Part shown: piece by piece, positions 17,981 through 27,019 of the stretch
How the letters are laid out: each line of letters opens with the position of its first letter
Numbering within the stretch: the first letter of the stretch is position 1
NCBI RefSeq assembly: GCF_017352375.1
Contig: NZ_JAFEVR010000004.1
Span: 1,178,001-1,242,000, forward strand
Direction of reading: 5' to 3'
From: Mycolicibacterium sp. S2-37
Lineage (GTDB): Bacteria; Actinomycetota; Actinomycetes; Mycobacteriales; Mycobacteriaceae
Length of the DNA stretch: 64,000 bases
Made by a program: the position numbers and the translations under genes
Notes under the pieces: model-generated
What the model saw: the letters and a program-made list of their open reading frames with translations, nothing else
Database searches by the model: none
Told to the model about the DNA's origin: nothing

Positions 17981-19357
17981 ATGTCTGACCTGCCCTTCGG
18001 CTTCTCTTCGGGTGACGACCCGGAGCGCGACAAACGCAAGAAGGATCCCGACGGCGGTGCGTCGTCGGATCCCTTCGGCATGAGCGGCGCCGGTTTCGAC
18101 ATGTCCGATCTCGGACAGATCTTCACCAAGCTCGGCGAGATGTTCAGCGGCGCAGGCACTATGGCCGGCGGCAATCAGGCCGGGCCGGTGAACTACGACC
18201 TGGCCCGGCAGCTGGCCTCCAGCGCCATCGGGTTCGTGGCGCCGGTGCCGGAGGCGACCGCCTCGGCCATCACCGACGCCGTGCACCTCGCCGAGACGTG
18301 GCTGGACGGGGTCACCCCGCTGCCGGCCGGCACCACCCGCGCGGTGGCGTGGACGCCGTCGGACTGGATCGACAACACCCTCGAGACGTGGAAGCGGCTG
18401 TGCGATCCGGTGGCCGAGCAGATCTCGACGGTGTGGGCGTCGGCCCTGCCGGAGGAGGCCCGCGCCATGGCCGGACCGCTGCTGGCGATGATGTCGCAGA
18501 TGGGCGGGATGGCGTTCGGATCCCAACTCGGTCAGGCACTGGGCAAGCTGTCACGTGAAGTGCTCACGAGCACCGACATCGGATTGCCGCTCGGCCCCAA
18601 GGGCGTCGCCGCGCTGCTGCCCGAGGCGATCGAATCGCTGTCCGAAGGACTCGAGCAGCCGCGTAGCGAGGTCCTGACGTTCCTGGCCGCGCGGGAAGCC
18701 GCGCATCACCGGCTCTTCAGCCACGTGCCGTGGCTGTCGAGCCAGCTGCTGTCCGCCGTCGAGGCCTTCGCCCGCGGGATGAAGGTCGACATGTCGGGCA
18801 TCGAGGATCTGGCCCAGGGCATCAACCCGGCCGCCCTGACCGACCCGGCCCAGATGGAGCAGCTGCTCAACCAAGGCATCTTCGAACCGAAAGCCACCCC
18901 CGAGCAGGTCGCCGCACTCGAACGCCTCGAAACGCTGCTGGCACTGATCGAGGGTTGGGTGCAGACCGTCGTCACCGCGGCGCTCGGCGAACGCATCCCC
19001 GGCACCGGAGCCCTGTCGGAGACGCTGCGCCGCCGCAGGGCCACCGGCGGTCCGGCCGAACAGACCTTCGCCACGCTCGTCGGGCTGGAGCTGCGCCCGC
19101 GCAAACTGCGCGAGGCCGCGGTGCTGTGGGAGCGGCTCACCGACGCCGTCGGCGCCGACGCCCGTGATGGCGTGTGGCAGCACCCCGACCTGTTGCCCTC
19201 CTCCGATGACCTCGACGATCCGGCCGCATTCATCGACCGCGTCGTCGGCGGCGACACCAGCGGCATGGACAGCGCCATCGAAGAGGCGATCGCCGACCTC
19301 GAGCGTGACCTCGGACAGTCCGGCGGCGAGGGCGACCCCGGCGACAAACAGGGCTGA
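17981..19357 (+). CDS. DUF2342 zinc-metalloprotease-like protein (Rv3195 type)
   Basis: A 458-residue protein of the actinobacterial DUF2342 family, classed as zincin-like. The candidate metal site is REAAHHRLF near residue 230; a canonical HExxH is not present. The N-terminus is Gly/Asp-rich and probably disordered. ATG 17981 is supported by TACCGT 7 nt upstream (17968-17973) and by homologues starting with MSDLPFG-like residues. It starts a plus-strand run with the cyclodehydratase-like gene and the AarF-like gene. The biological substrate is unknown. Confidence 0.85.
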   Translation: MSDLPFGFSSGDDPERDKRKKDPDGGASSDPFGMSGAGFDMSDLGQIFTKLGEMFSGAGTMAGGNQAGPVNYDLARQLASSAIGFVAPVPEATASAITDAVHLAETWLDGVTPLPAGTTRAVAWTPSDWIDNTLETWKRLCDPVAEQISTVWASALPEEARAMAGPLLAMMSQMGGMAFGSQLGQALGKLSREVLTSTDIGLPLGPKGVAALLPEAIESLSEGLEQPRSEVLTFLAAREAAHHRLFSHVPWLSSQLLSAVEAFARGMKVDMSGIEDLAQGINPAALTDPAQMEQLLNQGIFEPKATPEQVAALERLETLLALIEGWVQTVVTAALGERIPGTGALSETLRRRRATGGPAEQTFATLVGLELRPRKLREAAVLWERLTDAVGADARDGVWQHPDLLPSSDDLDDPAAFIDRVVGGDTSGMDSAIEEAIADLERDLGQSGGEGDPGDKQG

Positions 19358-19414
19358 GGGCGGCCCTGTGGATAACTTCCCGGCCGGTCGCTCCGACCGT
19401 GGCATTGTCGTCGC

Positions 19415-20248
19415 ATGCCGGGCTATCTGCTCAACCCCACCCTGCCGGTGCTGCTCCGGCCCGACGGCGCGGTGCAGGTCGGATGGGATCCGCGACGGGC
19501 GGTACTCGTCGAACCGCCTGCCGGTCTGACGGCGAGCGCCCTGGCCGACATGCTGCGCGGCATGCAGTCCGGCGCCACCGTCGACGAACTCGCCGCACGG
19601 GCGGACACCCCGGCGCTGGCCGACCTGCTGGCGAGCCTGATCGAGGCAGGCGTCGTCACCACCGACCGGCCCCGGGCGCACCGCACACCGTCGGTCCGCA
19701 TCCACGGTCGCGGACCGCTGTCAGATCTGCTGGTGGCCGGGCTGCGCTGCTCCGGCGCGCGGGTGGGGCACAGTCGCGCTCCCAAGGCGTCGGCTCCGCC
19801 CGAGGCGACCGATCTGGTGATCCTGGCCGACTACCTGATCGCCGAACCGCGGTTGCTGCGGGAGCTGCACAGCGCCGGGGTTCCGCACCTTGCGGTGCGC
19901 ACGCGCGACGGCAGCGGGTTGGTCGGCCCGTTGGTGCTGCCCGGCCGTTCCAGCTGTCTGGCCTGCGCCGATCTGCACCGCAGCGATCGGGACGCCGCCT
20001 GGCCCGCCGTCGCGGCGCAGCTGCGCGGGACCGTAGGCAACGCCGACCGCGCGACGGTACTGGCGACCGTGGCGCTGGCGCTCGATCAGGTCGAACGCAT
20101 CCTGCGCACGATCCGCGAATCGGGCACCGTCGCCGGGCGCGACGAGCCGCTGCCCGTGGTCGACACCACCTTCGAATTCGACGTCGCGACCCGCACCACG
20201 ACGGTCCGCCGCTGGTCGCACCATCCCCGGTGCGACTGCTGGATGTGA
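19415..20248 (+). CDS. TOMM cyclodehydratase-like (ThiF/ocin-type) protein, orphan (Rv3196 type)
   Basis: A 277-residue protein. Its first ~90 residues have the RPDGAVQVGWDPRRAVL and LLASLIEAGVV pattern of the leader-peptide-binding part of azole/azoline (TOMM) cyclodehydratase partner proteins. The remainder resembles a shortened E1/ThiF-like domain with paired zinc-type cysteines CLAC (near 190) and CDC at the extreme C-terminus. No YcaO partner or precursor peptide is seen nearby, so a RiPP role is only a suggestion. CATTGT lies 6 nt before the ATG, a leaderless arrangement. The gene sits between a metalloprotease-like gene and an AarF-like gene in a block conserved in mycobacteria. Confidence 0.75.
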   Translation: MPGYLLNPTLPVLLRPDGAVQVGWDPRRAVLVEPPAGLTASALADMLRGMQSGATVDELAARADTPALADLLASLIEAGVVTTDRPRAHRTPSVRIHGRGPLSDLLVAGLRCSGARVGHSRAPKASAPPEATDLVILADYLIAEPRLLRELHSAGVPHLAVRTRDGSGLVGPLVLPGRSSCLACADLHRSDRDAAWPAVAAQLRGTVGNADRATVLATVALALDQVERILRTIRESGTVAGRDEPLPVVDTTFEFDVATRTTTVRRWSHHPRCDCWM

Positions 20249-20299
20249 TCGTCGACAGTTCATCCCTGCGCCGTAACCGGCGTCGTGGATGATGGTGTG

Positions 20300-21619
20300 G
20301 TGGCTGACATCAAACGTGGGCGCGCCGCCCGTAATGCGAAGCTGGCGAGTCTGCCGGTCGGCATGGCGGGCCGGGCCGCCCTCGGCTTCGGCAAACGACT
20401 GACCGGTAAGTCCAGGGACGAGGTCAACGCCGAACTCATGGACAAGGCCGCCCAGCAGCTGTTCACCGTGCTCGGTGAACTCAAGGGCGGCGCGATGAAG
20501 GTCGGGCAGGCGCTGTCGGTGATGGAGGCTGCCATCCCCGAGCAGTACGGCAAGCCCTATCGGGAGGCGCTGACCAAGCTGCAGAAGGACGCGCCGCCGC
20601 TGCCTGCCGCCAAGGTGCACCGGGTGCTCGACGCCCAGCTCGGCACCAAGTGGCGGGAACGGTTCGCCTCGTTCGACGACACACCGATCGCCTCGGCCAG
20701 CATCGGTCAGGTCCACAAGGCGGTGTGGGGCGACGGCCGCGAGGTCGCGGTCAAGATCCAGTACCCCGGCGCCGACGAGGCACTGCGCGCCGATCTGAAG
20801 ACGATGCAGCGCATGGTGGGCGTGCTGCGCCAACTCTCGCCCGGCGCCGATGTCGAAGGTGTGGTCGACGAACTCATCGAACGCACCGAGATGGAGCTCG
20901 ACTACCGGCTGGAAGCCGAGAACCAGCGCGCGTTCGCCAAGGCCTACCGCGATCATCCGCACTTCACGGTGCCCGCCGTCGTGGCGAGCGCGCCGAAGGT
21001 GGTCATCGCGGAGTGGATCGAGGGCATCCCGATGTCGCACATCATCCGCAACGGAACCCAGGAACAGCGGGACCTGATGGGCACCCGGCTGTTCGAGCTG
21101 ACCTATGACGCGCCGCGGCGCCTGGAGCTGATGCACGGTGACGCGCATCCCGGGAACTTCATGCTGATGCCGGACGGCAAGATGGGCGTCATCGACTTCG
21201 GTGCGGTGGCGCCGCTGCCCGGCGGTATCCCCGTCGAGCTCGGCATGGCGGTGCGCTACGCGCTGGCCAAGGATTACGGCCGGCTGCTGCCCACCCTGGA
21301 GCAGATCGGATTCATCCAGCGCGGTGAGCAGGTGTCGGCCGAGGACGTCGACGACATGCTGCGCCAGTACGTCGAACCCCTCGAGGTCGAGGTCTTCCAC
21401 TACACCCGCAAGTGGCTGCAGAAGATGGCCGCGGTGAACATGGACCGTTCCGTGCAGCAGATCAAGACGGTGCGCCAGATGGATGTTCCGGCCAAACTCG
21501 CGATTCCGATGCGGGTGATCGCGTCCAACGTCGCGATCTCCTGTCAGTTGGACGCACACATACCGACCAAATCGCTTGCCCTCGAGCTCATTCCGGGATT
21601 CGCCGAAGACGCGGCCTGA
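20300..21619 (+). CDS. ABC1/AarF (UbiB-like) atypical kinase family protein (Rv3197 type)
   Basis: A protein of about 439 residues with the UbiB/AarF/Coq8 signature: KGGAMKVGQALS (KxGQ motif), an Ala-rich nucleotide loop ASASIGQVH, catalytic-loop HGDAHPGNFM and metal-binding DFGAV. Characterised relatives support quinone or isoprenoid lipid metabolism through ATPase activity. In M. tuberculosis this gene lies beside whiB7 as it does here. The GTG at 20300 is chosen because a GATGAT -10-like box is 6 nt upstream and homologues start close to the ADIKRG segment; an ATG at 20285 is the alternative. Confidence 0.85.
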   Translation: MADIKRGRAARNAKLASLPVGMAGRAALGFGKRLTGKSRDEVNAELMDKAAQQLFTVLGELKGGAMKVGQALSVMEAAIPEQYGKPYREALTKLQKDAPPLPAAKVHRVLDAQLGTKWRERFASFDDTPIASASIGQVHKAVWGDGREVAVKIQYPGADEALRADLKTMQRMVGVLRQLSPGADVEGVVDELIERTEMELDYRLEAENQRAFAKAYRDHPHFTVPAVVASAPKVVIAEWIEGIPMSHIIRNGTQEQRDLMGTRLFELTYDAPRRLELMHGDAHPGNFMLMPDGKMGVIDFGAVAPLPGGIPVELGMAVRYALAKDYGRLLPTLEQIGFIQRGEQVSAEDVDDMLRQYVEPLEVEVFHYTRKWLQKMAAVNMDRSVQQIKTVRQMDVPAKLAIPMRVIASNVAISCQLDAHIPTKSLALELIPGFAEDAA

Positions 21620-21623
21620 GTCT

Positions 21624-21660
21624 GGGCGCCGAAGCGCCCGGCAGCTATGCGGCTGCCGGG
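21624..21660. terminator. Two adjacent hairpins between the AarF-like gene and whiB7 (convergent)
   Basis: GGGCGC-CGAA-GCGCCC (21624-21639) and CCCGGCAGC/GCTGCCGGG (21637-21660) directly follow the AarF-like stop. They overlap the last codons of whiB7 on the other strand. No T-run follows, so this may be a non-canonical terminator. Confidence 0.4.
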
Positions 21661-21926
21661 CCCTCCTGCACCTTGCGCGGGCGTCCACGCGGCCGTTTGC
21701 GTGCCACGACGCTGCCGCGATCGAGGATCTCGCCGCCCCACACACCCCACGGCTCCTGACGCTCCAACGCTGCGTTGAGGCACTCCCGACGGATCGGGCA
21801 GTCCACGCACAGCGCCTTGGCGCGTTCGAGGTCCACGGGGCTCTCGGCGAACCACAGGTCGGGATCTCCGACATGGCACGGCACCGCTGGCAGCAACTTC
21901 TCGTCGAGGATCGTCTCGAGAGACAT
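21645..21926 (-). CDS. whiB7: WhiB7 transcriptional activator
   Basis: A 93-residue WhiB-family iron-sulfur regulator. Four cluster cysteines are visible (C17, C40, C43, C49), then the EPWGVWGG turn that contacts the main sigma factor, and a C-terminal AT-hook RPRGRPRK. The AT-hook identifies WhiB7, the master activator of intrinsic antibiotic-resistance and ribosome-stress genes. The ATG at 21926 fits the usual 90-odd-residue length. A leader of about 380 nt precedes it, with an alanine-rich ORF and a hairpin, so expression is probably attenuated. The promoter at 22342-22313 has the A/T-rich flank used by WhiB7 on its own gene. Confidence 0.96.
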   Translation of the reverse strand: MSLETILDEKLLPAVPCHVGDPDLWFAESPVDLERAKALCVDCPIRRECLNAALERQEPWGVWGGEILDRGSVVARKRPRGRPRKVQEGPAAA

Positions 21927-22017
21927 CAGTGCAATCCTGCTTCCTGGTCGTCGTTTTCCTCTTGCACTTGACTTTTCGAGGATCTGCGACCAGGTCGTCG
22001 GGAGTTCCGACGAAAGT

Positions 22018-22050
22018 GGCCACGGATCCGGTGACATCGGGTCCGTGGCC
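22018..22050 (-). terminator. Attenuator-like hairpin in the whiB7 leader
   Basis: GGCCACGGA (22050-22042) pairs perfectly with TCCGTGGCC (22026-22018) on the minus strand, followed by ACTTTCG. It starts 21 nt after the stop of the leader ORF and lies 91 nt before whiB7. This position suits a conditional terminator whose folding depends on translation of the leader ORF. Confidence 0.6.
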
Positions 22051-22071
22051 ATTGGGCTGGCGGGGGCTTAC

Positions 22072-22266
22072 CTAGGTGGTGCCCACCTTCACGGACGCGC
22101 CTGTCGCGGCGGCGGCGGTAGCGGCGCGGCGCTTGCGCTCCACGGGAGCGGCAGCCGGGTCCGCGAACGCGATGTGCGCCGCAGCGATGGTGATCGGAGC
22201 GGCGGCGCGATGGGTGCGCGGCATACCGGCAACGCCTACGCCGGTGAACGCGTAATTGCTGTTCAT
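22072..22266 (-). CDS. Alanine-rich upstream ORF in the whiB7 leader
   Basis: A 64-codon ORF inside the whiB7 5' leader. It begins MNSNYAFTGV, has GGAGGA immediately before the ATG, and 20 of its 64 residues are alanine in runs of two to four. Work on mycobacterial whiB7 has tied induction to slowed translation of an alanine-rich leader ORF. This sequence fits that role: ribosome stalling would change folding of the hairpin at 22018-22050. The peptide itself need not have a function. Confidence 0.72.
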   Translation of the reverse strand: MNSNYAFTGVGVAGMPRTHRAAAPITIAAAHIAFADPAAAPVERKRRAATAAAATGASVKVGTT

Positions 22267-22312
22267 GTCCTCCGCACCCTCCTTCCAGTCGCTCGCCGTA
22301 CCTGTGATCTTG

Positions 22313-22342
22313 AGGCTAGAGCCTAACAGCCCGAGTGCACAA
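22313..22342 (-). promoter_or_regulatory. whiB7 promoter with A/T-rich WhiB7 element
   Basis: On the minus strand TTGTGC (22342-22337) and TAGCCT (22318-22313) are 18 bp apart. The A/T-rich stretch directly upstream (AGAAATTCAG, ending at 22343) is where WhiB7 with SigA is known to bind its own promoter. Transcription would start near 22306. Confidence 0.65.
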
Positions 22343-22393
22343 CTGAATTTCTACCAGCGGTTTTGGCGCGATTTTTATGGTCTCTGGCGGTTC

Positions 22394-24508
22394 TCACGAC
22401 CGCGCCCGGACCATCGCGATGACGTCGTCGCCGTACTGCTCGAGCTTGCGCGCGCCGATGCCGGGGATGGCGACCAGGGCCGCCTCGTCGGTCGGCATCG
22501 TCTCGGCGATGGCGATCAGCGTGTTGTCGGTGAACACCACATAGGCCGGGACCTTCTGCTCCTTGGACGTCTGCAGCCGCCAGTCCTTCAGCTCTGCGAG
22601 CAGTGTCTCGTCGATGTCGGACGGGCAGGTTTCGCAGCGCCGCAACATGATCGACGGCGGAGTGGTCAGTGCACCGTTGCAGACCCGGCAACGCGGGGTC
22701 GCGCCACCATGCCGGCGCGGCTTGCTGGGCCCGGTGTCGGTCGCCGACTGCGGCGCCACCCCGTTGAGGAACCGCGACGCACGCCGGCCCTGGCGGCCAC
22801 CCGGAGCCCGCGCCAGCGCCCAACTCAACATGAGATGGGTTCGCGCCCTCGTGATTCCGACGTAGAGCAGCCGCCGCTCCTCTTCCACGGGCTCGCTGTC
22901 GGGGCCGTGGGACAGCGCATGGGAAATGGGCAAGGTGCCGTCGGCGAGCCCGACCAGGAACACCGCATCCCATTCCAGGCCCTTGGCGGCGTGCAGGGAC
23001 GCCAGCGTCACGCCCTGCACCACCGGTGGATGGCGCGAATCGGCCCGCTGGCGGAGTTCGGTGACCAGACCCCGCAGATCCAGGCCCGGCCGCACGGCCA
23101 CTTCCTCGTCGACGAGCTCGGCCAGCGCGGTCAACGCCTCCCAGCGTTCGCGCGCTCGGGTACCGGCAGGCGGCTCACCAGTCAGACCCAGCGGTTCGAG
23201 CACCGCCCGCACCACCTCGGGCAGAACACCGTCGACGTCGCGTTCGGCGGCGCGCTGCAGCGCGACCAGCGCTTGGCGGATCTCCTGGCGGCTGAAGAAG
23301 CCCTCGCCGCCGCGGACCTGGAAGGCGATGCCCGCTTCGGTCAGCGCCTCCTCGTACACCTCGGACTGGGCGTTGATGCGATACAGCACCGCGATCTCCG
23401 CGGGCGGGGTGCCGGCGCCGATCAGCCGCTTGATCTCCTTGGCGACGGCGGCGGCCTCGGCCACCTCGTCGGGATGTTCGGCGAATGTGGGGGCGGGGCC
23501 CGGTGGCCGCTGTCCGACCAGATGCAGCTTGCTCCCGGCCATGCGCCCGCGCGCGGCGGAGATCACCCGATTGGCCAGCGACACCACCTGGGGCGTCGAC
23601 CGGTAGTCGCGTTCGAGCCGGATGACCGAGGCGTCGGGGAACCGCCGGGAGAAGTCGAGCAGATAGCGCGGGGTGGCGCCGGTGAAGGAGTAGATGGTCT
23701 GGTTGGCGTCGCCGACCACGGTGAGATCGTCGCGCGGGCCGAGCCAGGCGTCGAGCACCCGCTGCTGCAGCGGGGTGACGTCCTGGTACTCGTCGACGAC
23801 GAAGCATCGGTAGCGGTCCCGGAATTCGCTCGCCACCGCTGCGTCGTTCTCGATGGCGGCAGCCGTGTGCAGCAGCAGATCGTCGAAGTCCAGCAGCGCG
23901 GTGCCGTCGGTGCGGGCCTTGAGCGTTTCGTAGCCCGCGTAGACGGCGGCCACCTTGGCGGCGTCGAACGGAATGTCGCGACCGACCTCGGCGACCGCGG
24001 CGGCGTAGCCCTCCGGGCTGATCAGCGACGCCTTGGCCCACTCGATCTCGCCGGCCAGGTCGCGGACGTTGTCGGTGCCGGTCGGTACACCGGCCCGGTT
24101 GGCGGCCTGCGCGACGACGGTGAACTTGCTGTCCATGAGTTCCCAGCCGGTGTCGCCGACCACCCGCGGCCAGAAGTACCGCAGCTGCCTGCGGGCTGCC
24201 GCGTGGAACGTCATCGCCTGCACGGCGCCGGTGCCGACACCGCCTGCCTGCTGGTCCAGCGCGCGGAGGCGGGCGCGCATCTCGCCTGCGGCGCGGGACG
24301 TGAACGTCACCGCCAGGACCTGGGCCGGTGCGACATGGCCGGCCGCGACCAGGTGGGCGATGCGGCGGGTGATGGTGCGGGTCTTCCCGGTGCCGGCGCC
24401 GGCGAGCACACAGACCGGCCCGCGCGGTGCCAGGACGGCCTCGCTCTGCTCGTCATCGAGATCGGTCAAGAGCCGTTCCCGTGACGAGGTGTCAACCTCG
24501 ACCGGCAT
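22394..24508 (-). CDS. uvrD2: UvrD2 ATP-dependent DNA helicase
   Basis: A superfamily 1 helicase of about 704 residues, in line with its 700-residue tuberculosis orthologue. Walker A is AGAGTGKT near residue 35 and Walker B is [12 protein letters not shown], with LERDYRST and the C-terminal [17 protein letters not shown] motifs. After the motor come a tetracysteine module (CRVC and CETC) and an HRDC domain ([12 protein letters not shown] to the end). The tetracysteine and HRDC parts distinguish UvrD2 from UvrD1. The ATG at 24508 gives a normal N-terminus; ATGs at 24517 and 24538 are alternatives. It diverges from mrx1. Confidence 0.93.
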   Translation of the reverse strand: MPVEVDTSSRERLLTDLDDEQSEAVLAPRGPVCVLAGAGTGKTRTITRRIAHLVAAGHVAPAQVLAVTFTSRAAGEMRARLRALDQQAGGVGTGAVQAMTFHAAARRQLRYFWPRVVGDTGWELMDSKFTVVAQAANRAGVPTGTDNVRDLAGEIEWAKASLISPEGYAAAVAEVGRDIPFDAAKVAAVYAGYETLKARTDGTALLDFDDLLLHTAAAIENDAAVASEFRDRYRCFVVDEYQDVTPLQQRVLDAWLGPRDDLTVVGDANQTIYSFTGATPRYLLDFSRRFPDASVIRLERDYRSTPQVVSLANRVISAARGRMAGSKLHLVGQRPPGPAPTFAEHPDEVAEAAAVAKEIKRLIGAGTPPAEIAVLYRINAQSEVYEEALTEAGIAFQVRGGEGFFSRQEIRQALVALQRAAERDVDGVLPEVVRAVLEPLGLTGEPPAGTRARERWEALTALAELVDEEVAVRPGLDLRGLVTELRQRADSRHPPVVQGVTLASLHAAKGLEWDAVFLVGLADGTLPISHALSHGPDSEPVEEERRLLYVGITRARTHLMLSWALARAPGGRQGRRASRFLNGVAPQSATDTGPSKPRRHGGATPRCRVCNGALTTPPSIMLRRCETCPSDIDETLLAELKDWRLQTSKEQKVPAYVVFTDNTLIAIAETMPTDEAALVAIPGIGARKLEQYGDDVIAMVRARS

Positions 24509-24590
24509 GCGGTCCATCTTGGCAGGCGCCACCGACATCTGCCCGTCCCGTGCGGGGCATGTCTGGACCGTCGGATACGTTGAAGTGGTT

Positions 24591-24854
24591 ATGACTGCTG
24601 ACAGCGCCGGATCGACTGGCGAACTGACCATGTACACCACCTCGTGGTGCGGCTACTGCGTCCGGCTGAAGAAGGCCATGAAGGCCGAGGGCATCACCTG
24701 GACCGAGATCAACATCGAAGAGGATCCGCAGGCCGCGACGTTCGTCGAGTCGGTCAACGGCGGAAACCAGACGGTCCCGACGGTGAAATTCCCCGACGGG
24801 TCGGCGCTGACGAATCCGAGCATCAAGGACGTCAAGGCCAAGCTCGGCCGCTGA
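24591..24854 (+). CDS. mrx1: Mycoredoxin-1, glutaredoxin-like mycothiol-dependent reductase
   Basis: An 87-residue thioredoxin-fold protein with the CGYC active site (C20, C23) and the cis-proline TVP motif (QTVPTVKF). Mycoredoxin-1 reduces mycothiolated proteins using mycothiol and mycothione reductase. The ATG at 24591 is preceded by TACGTT (24576-24581) 9 nt upstream, so the leader is very short. Divergent from uvrD2, as in other mycobacteria. Confidence 0.93.
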   Translation: MTADSAGSTGELTMYTTSWCGYCVRLKKAMKAEGITWTEINIEEDPQAATFVESVNGGNQTVPTVKFPDGSALTNPSIKDVKAKLGR

Positions 24855-24934
24855 GCCCCTCGTCGAGATCGACGAAACGGCGCCCTTGTCTCGCACTTTC
24901 CAGCCCATGTGTTCGTTTGGGCGAAAGGTGACAG

Positions 24935-25882
24935 TCAATCTTTGGCGGCGACCCAGGACTCGATGATCTCCCGGGCGATCGAGATCGATCCCGGCAGCAA
25001 CAGCCGTGACGGCGCGGTGCTGTTCCAGTCCCCGTCAGCCAGGGCGGCGCGGATCTCGTCGCGGGTGAACCAGTGCGCCTCGGCGATCTCGCCGTCGTTG
25101 AACGAGAACGGCTGTTCGGGGTCGCCGACCGCGTGGAAGCCGACCATCAGCGACCGCGGGAACGGCCAGGGCTGGCTGCCCAGGTAGCGCACGTCGGTGA
25201 CGGTCAGCCCGACTTCTTCGGCGATCTCGCGCACCACGCAGGTTTCGAAGGATTCACCGGCCTCGACGAATCCGGCGAGAATTGAGAACAACCGTTCGGG
25301 CCACACCGTCTGGCGGGCCAGGACCGCGCGGTCGTGCCCGTCGTGCACCAGGCAGATCACCGCCGGATCGATCCGCGGGAACTCCTCGTGGCCGGTGACC
25401 GGATCTACCCTCGACCAGCCGGCCTTGATCGGCTTGGTGGGTGCGCCGTCGACCGGGCTGAACCGGGCGTTGTCGTGCCAATTCAGCAGCGCGGTGGCGG
25501 TTGCGACGAGTTGGGCGCTCGTGTCGTCGAAGATCTGGCCCGCTCGGCGCAGATCGAGTACCTCCACCTGCTCGCCGGCCTCGGCGCCGTCCTCCGGGGC
25601 CTCGAGCGCGGACCGCACCCCCCAGACGTGCCGGCCGTCGACGAGCCGGCCGAGGAACACCGCGTGGTCGGGCGGCGTGTCGCCGAGCGCGGCCGCACGG
25701 CCCAGCACGACACGGCCGCCGGCGATCAGCACCTGGTTGCGCCGGTCCACCCGCAACAGCAGCGCCTCAGGCCAGGCCGCACCGGCCGCGTCGATGTCGG
25801 TGCGTAGCGTGTCAGCCCGGTCGGCGCCGACGCGCGACAGCACCGGGATGTTGCGGAGCGCGAACCCGTCGGGACGGGTCAT
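24935..25882 (-). CDS. nudC: NAD(+)/NADH diphosphatase NudC
   Basis: A 315-residue Nudix hydrolase that splits NAD(H) into NMN(H) and AMP, and in other bacteria removes NAD caps from RNA. The Nudix box GFVEAGESFETCVVREIAEEVGL is followed by the NADH-pyrophosphatase signature SQPWPFPRSLM. The segment that holds a four-cysteine zinc ribbon in E. coli NudC here reads FSPVDGAPTKP with the cysteines lost, as I recall is also so in the tuberculosis protein. It overlaps the potassium-channel gene by 4 bp. Confidence 0.92.
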   Translation of the reverse strand: MTRPDGFALRNIPVLSRVGADRADTLRTDIDAAGAAWPEALLLRVDRRNQVLIAGGRVVLGRAAALGDTPPDHAVFLGRLVDGRHVWGVRSALEAPEDGAEAGEQVEVLDLRRAGQIFDDTSAQLVATATALLNWHDNARFSPVDGAPTKPIKAGWSRVDPVTGHEEFPRIDPAVICLVHDGHDRAVLARQTVWPERLFSILAGFVEAGESFETCVVREIAEEVGLTVTDVRYLGSQPWPFPRSLMVGFHAVGDPEQPFSFNDGEIAEAHWFTRDEIRAALADGDWNSTAPSRLLLPGSISIAREIIESWVAAKD

Positions 25883-26973
25883 CGTTCGGCGTCGGCGCTG
25901 CGGATGTAGAGCAGCCGGTCGCCGCTTTCGAGCGCATCGACTTCCGGCGCGTCGACCCGCCGCAGGCCACCGTCGCGCACCACGCCGAGCACGATGTCGT
26001 GCAGATGGCGGGGCGAACCGCCCACCTCCTTCGGCGTGACCTCTCGTTCGGCGATCGCGAAGCCTGCGTCCGGAGTCAGCAGATCCTCCATCATCTCCAC
26101 CACGCTGGGGGTCTGGGTGGCGATGCCGAGCAGCCGGCCCGCCGTCTCCGACGACACGACGGTGTTGTCGGCGCCGGACTGTCGCAGCAGATGCTGATTC
26201 TCGGCCTCGCGGGCGGCGGCGATGATCTTGGCGTTCGGGGCGAGTTCGCGCGCGGTCAGCGTGACCAGCACCGCGCTGGCGTCGTTGTCGGTGGCCACGA
26301 TGATCGACTTAGCATGCTGTGCGCTGGCCAGCCGTAACACCTCGGACTTGGTGGCATCACCGTGCACCGTGACCAGACCGGCGCTGCGGGCGCGATCCAG
26401 CGCGGCCGCGTTCTCGTCGACGACGACGATCTCGGCGGGCGCTATGGCATCACCGACCATGGCCGCGACCGCGGTGCGGCCCTTGGTGCCATACCCGATG
26501 ACCACGGTGTGGTTGCGCACTCTGCTCCTCCATCGCTGGATCTTCAACGCCTGGCGCGACTGGCTGGTCAGGGTCTCCACCGTCGTACCGATCAGCACGA
26601 TCAGGAAGGCAACCCGTAGCGGCGTGATCACCAGGACGTTGATCAGCCGGGCGGATTCGGTGACCGGGGTGATGTCGCCGTACCCCGTGGTCGACAGCGA
26701 CACCGTCGCGTAGTAGACGCAGTCCAGGAACGACAGCGGATCGCTGGTCTCCGGTGTGCTCTCGATGTCCCGGTAGCCGTGGCGATCCAGGTAGACGATG
26801 ATGACCGCCGCGAACAGGGCGCCCGCAGCGTAGAAGATGCGCCGGATGATCTTCTGCGTCGGGCTGACGAACGGCTCCGGGATGCGCAGCACGTCGACGA
26901 GCGCAGCGTCGGGTTGGGACGTCAGATCCTGTTCGATGGCGGCGAGTCGCCGCCGCAGTCGGCCTTTAGCCAC
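25879..26973 (-). CDS. Two-transmembrane potassium channel with TrkA-N/RCK domain
   Basis: A 364-residue channel. Two membrane helices (about residues 45-65 and 110-135) flank a pore loop with the K+ selectivity filter TTGYGD. A cytoplasmic Rossmann-type TrkA-N domain begins HTVVIGYGTKGRTAVAAM and is followed by a TrkA-C-like segment. This is the Rv3200c type, related to MthK/Kch channels gated by ligand binding to the RCK ring. The GTG start has TACATT about 37 nt upstream as a possible -10. The nudC overlap suggests one transcript. Confidence 0.9.
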   Translation of the reverse strand: MAKGRLRRRLAAIEQDLTSQPDAALVDVLRIPEPFVSPTQKIIRRIFYAAGALFAAVIIVYLDRHGYRDIESTPETSDPLSFLDCVYYATVSLSTTGYGDITPVTESARLINVLVITPLRVAFLIVLIGTTVETLTSQSRQALKIQRWRSRVRNHTVVIGYGTKGRTAVAAMVGDAIAPAEIVVVDENAAALDRARSAGLVTVHGDATKSEVLRLASAQHAKSIIVATDNDASAVLVTLTARELAPNAKIIAAAREAENQHLLRQSGADNTVVSSETAGRLLGIATQTPSVVEMMEDLLTPDAGFAIAEREVTPKEVGGSPRHLHDIVLGVVRDGGLRRVDAPEVDALESGDRLLYIRSADAER

Positions 26974-27019
26974 GAGGGTCCATCATCGGATGGGCTTGCC
27001 GCACCAGCACAATGTAATC

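Noticed and set aside
16861..18174. A longer start for the PDZ protease, about 95 codons upstream
   Set aside because: The extension lies antisense to the DUF2342 gene, lacks family similarity and would put the signal anchor inside the protein.
19721..21874. A 717-codon minus-strand open frame across the cyclodehydratase-like and AarF-like genes
   Set aside because: It spans two well-supported plus-strand genes and shows no recognisable domain.
22256..24484. A 742-codon plus-strand open frame opposite uvrD2
   Set aside because: It mirrors the helicase gene and has no family motifs or start signals.
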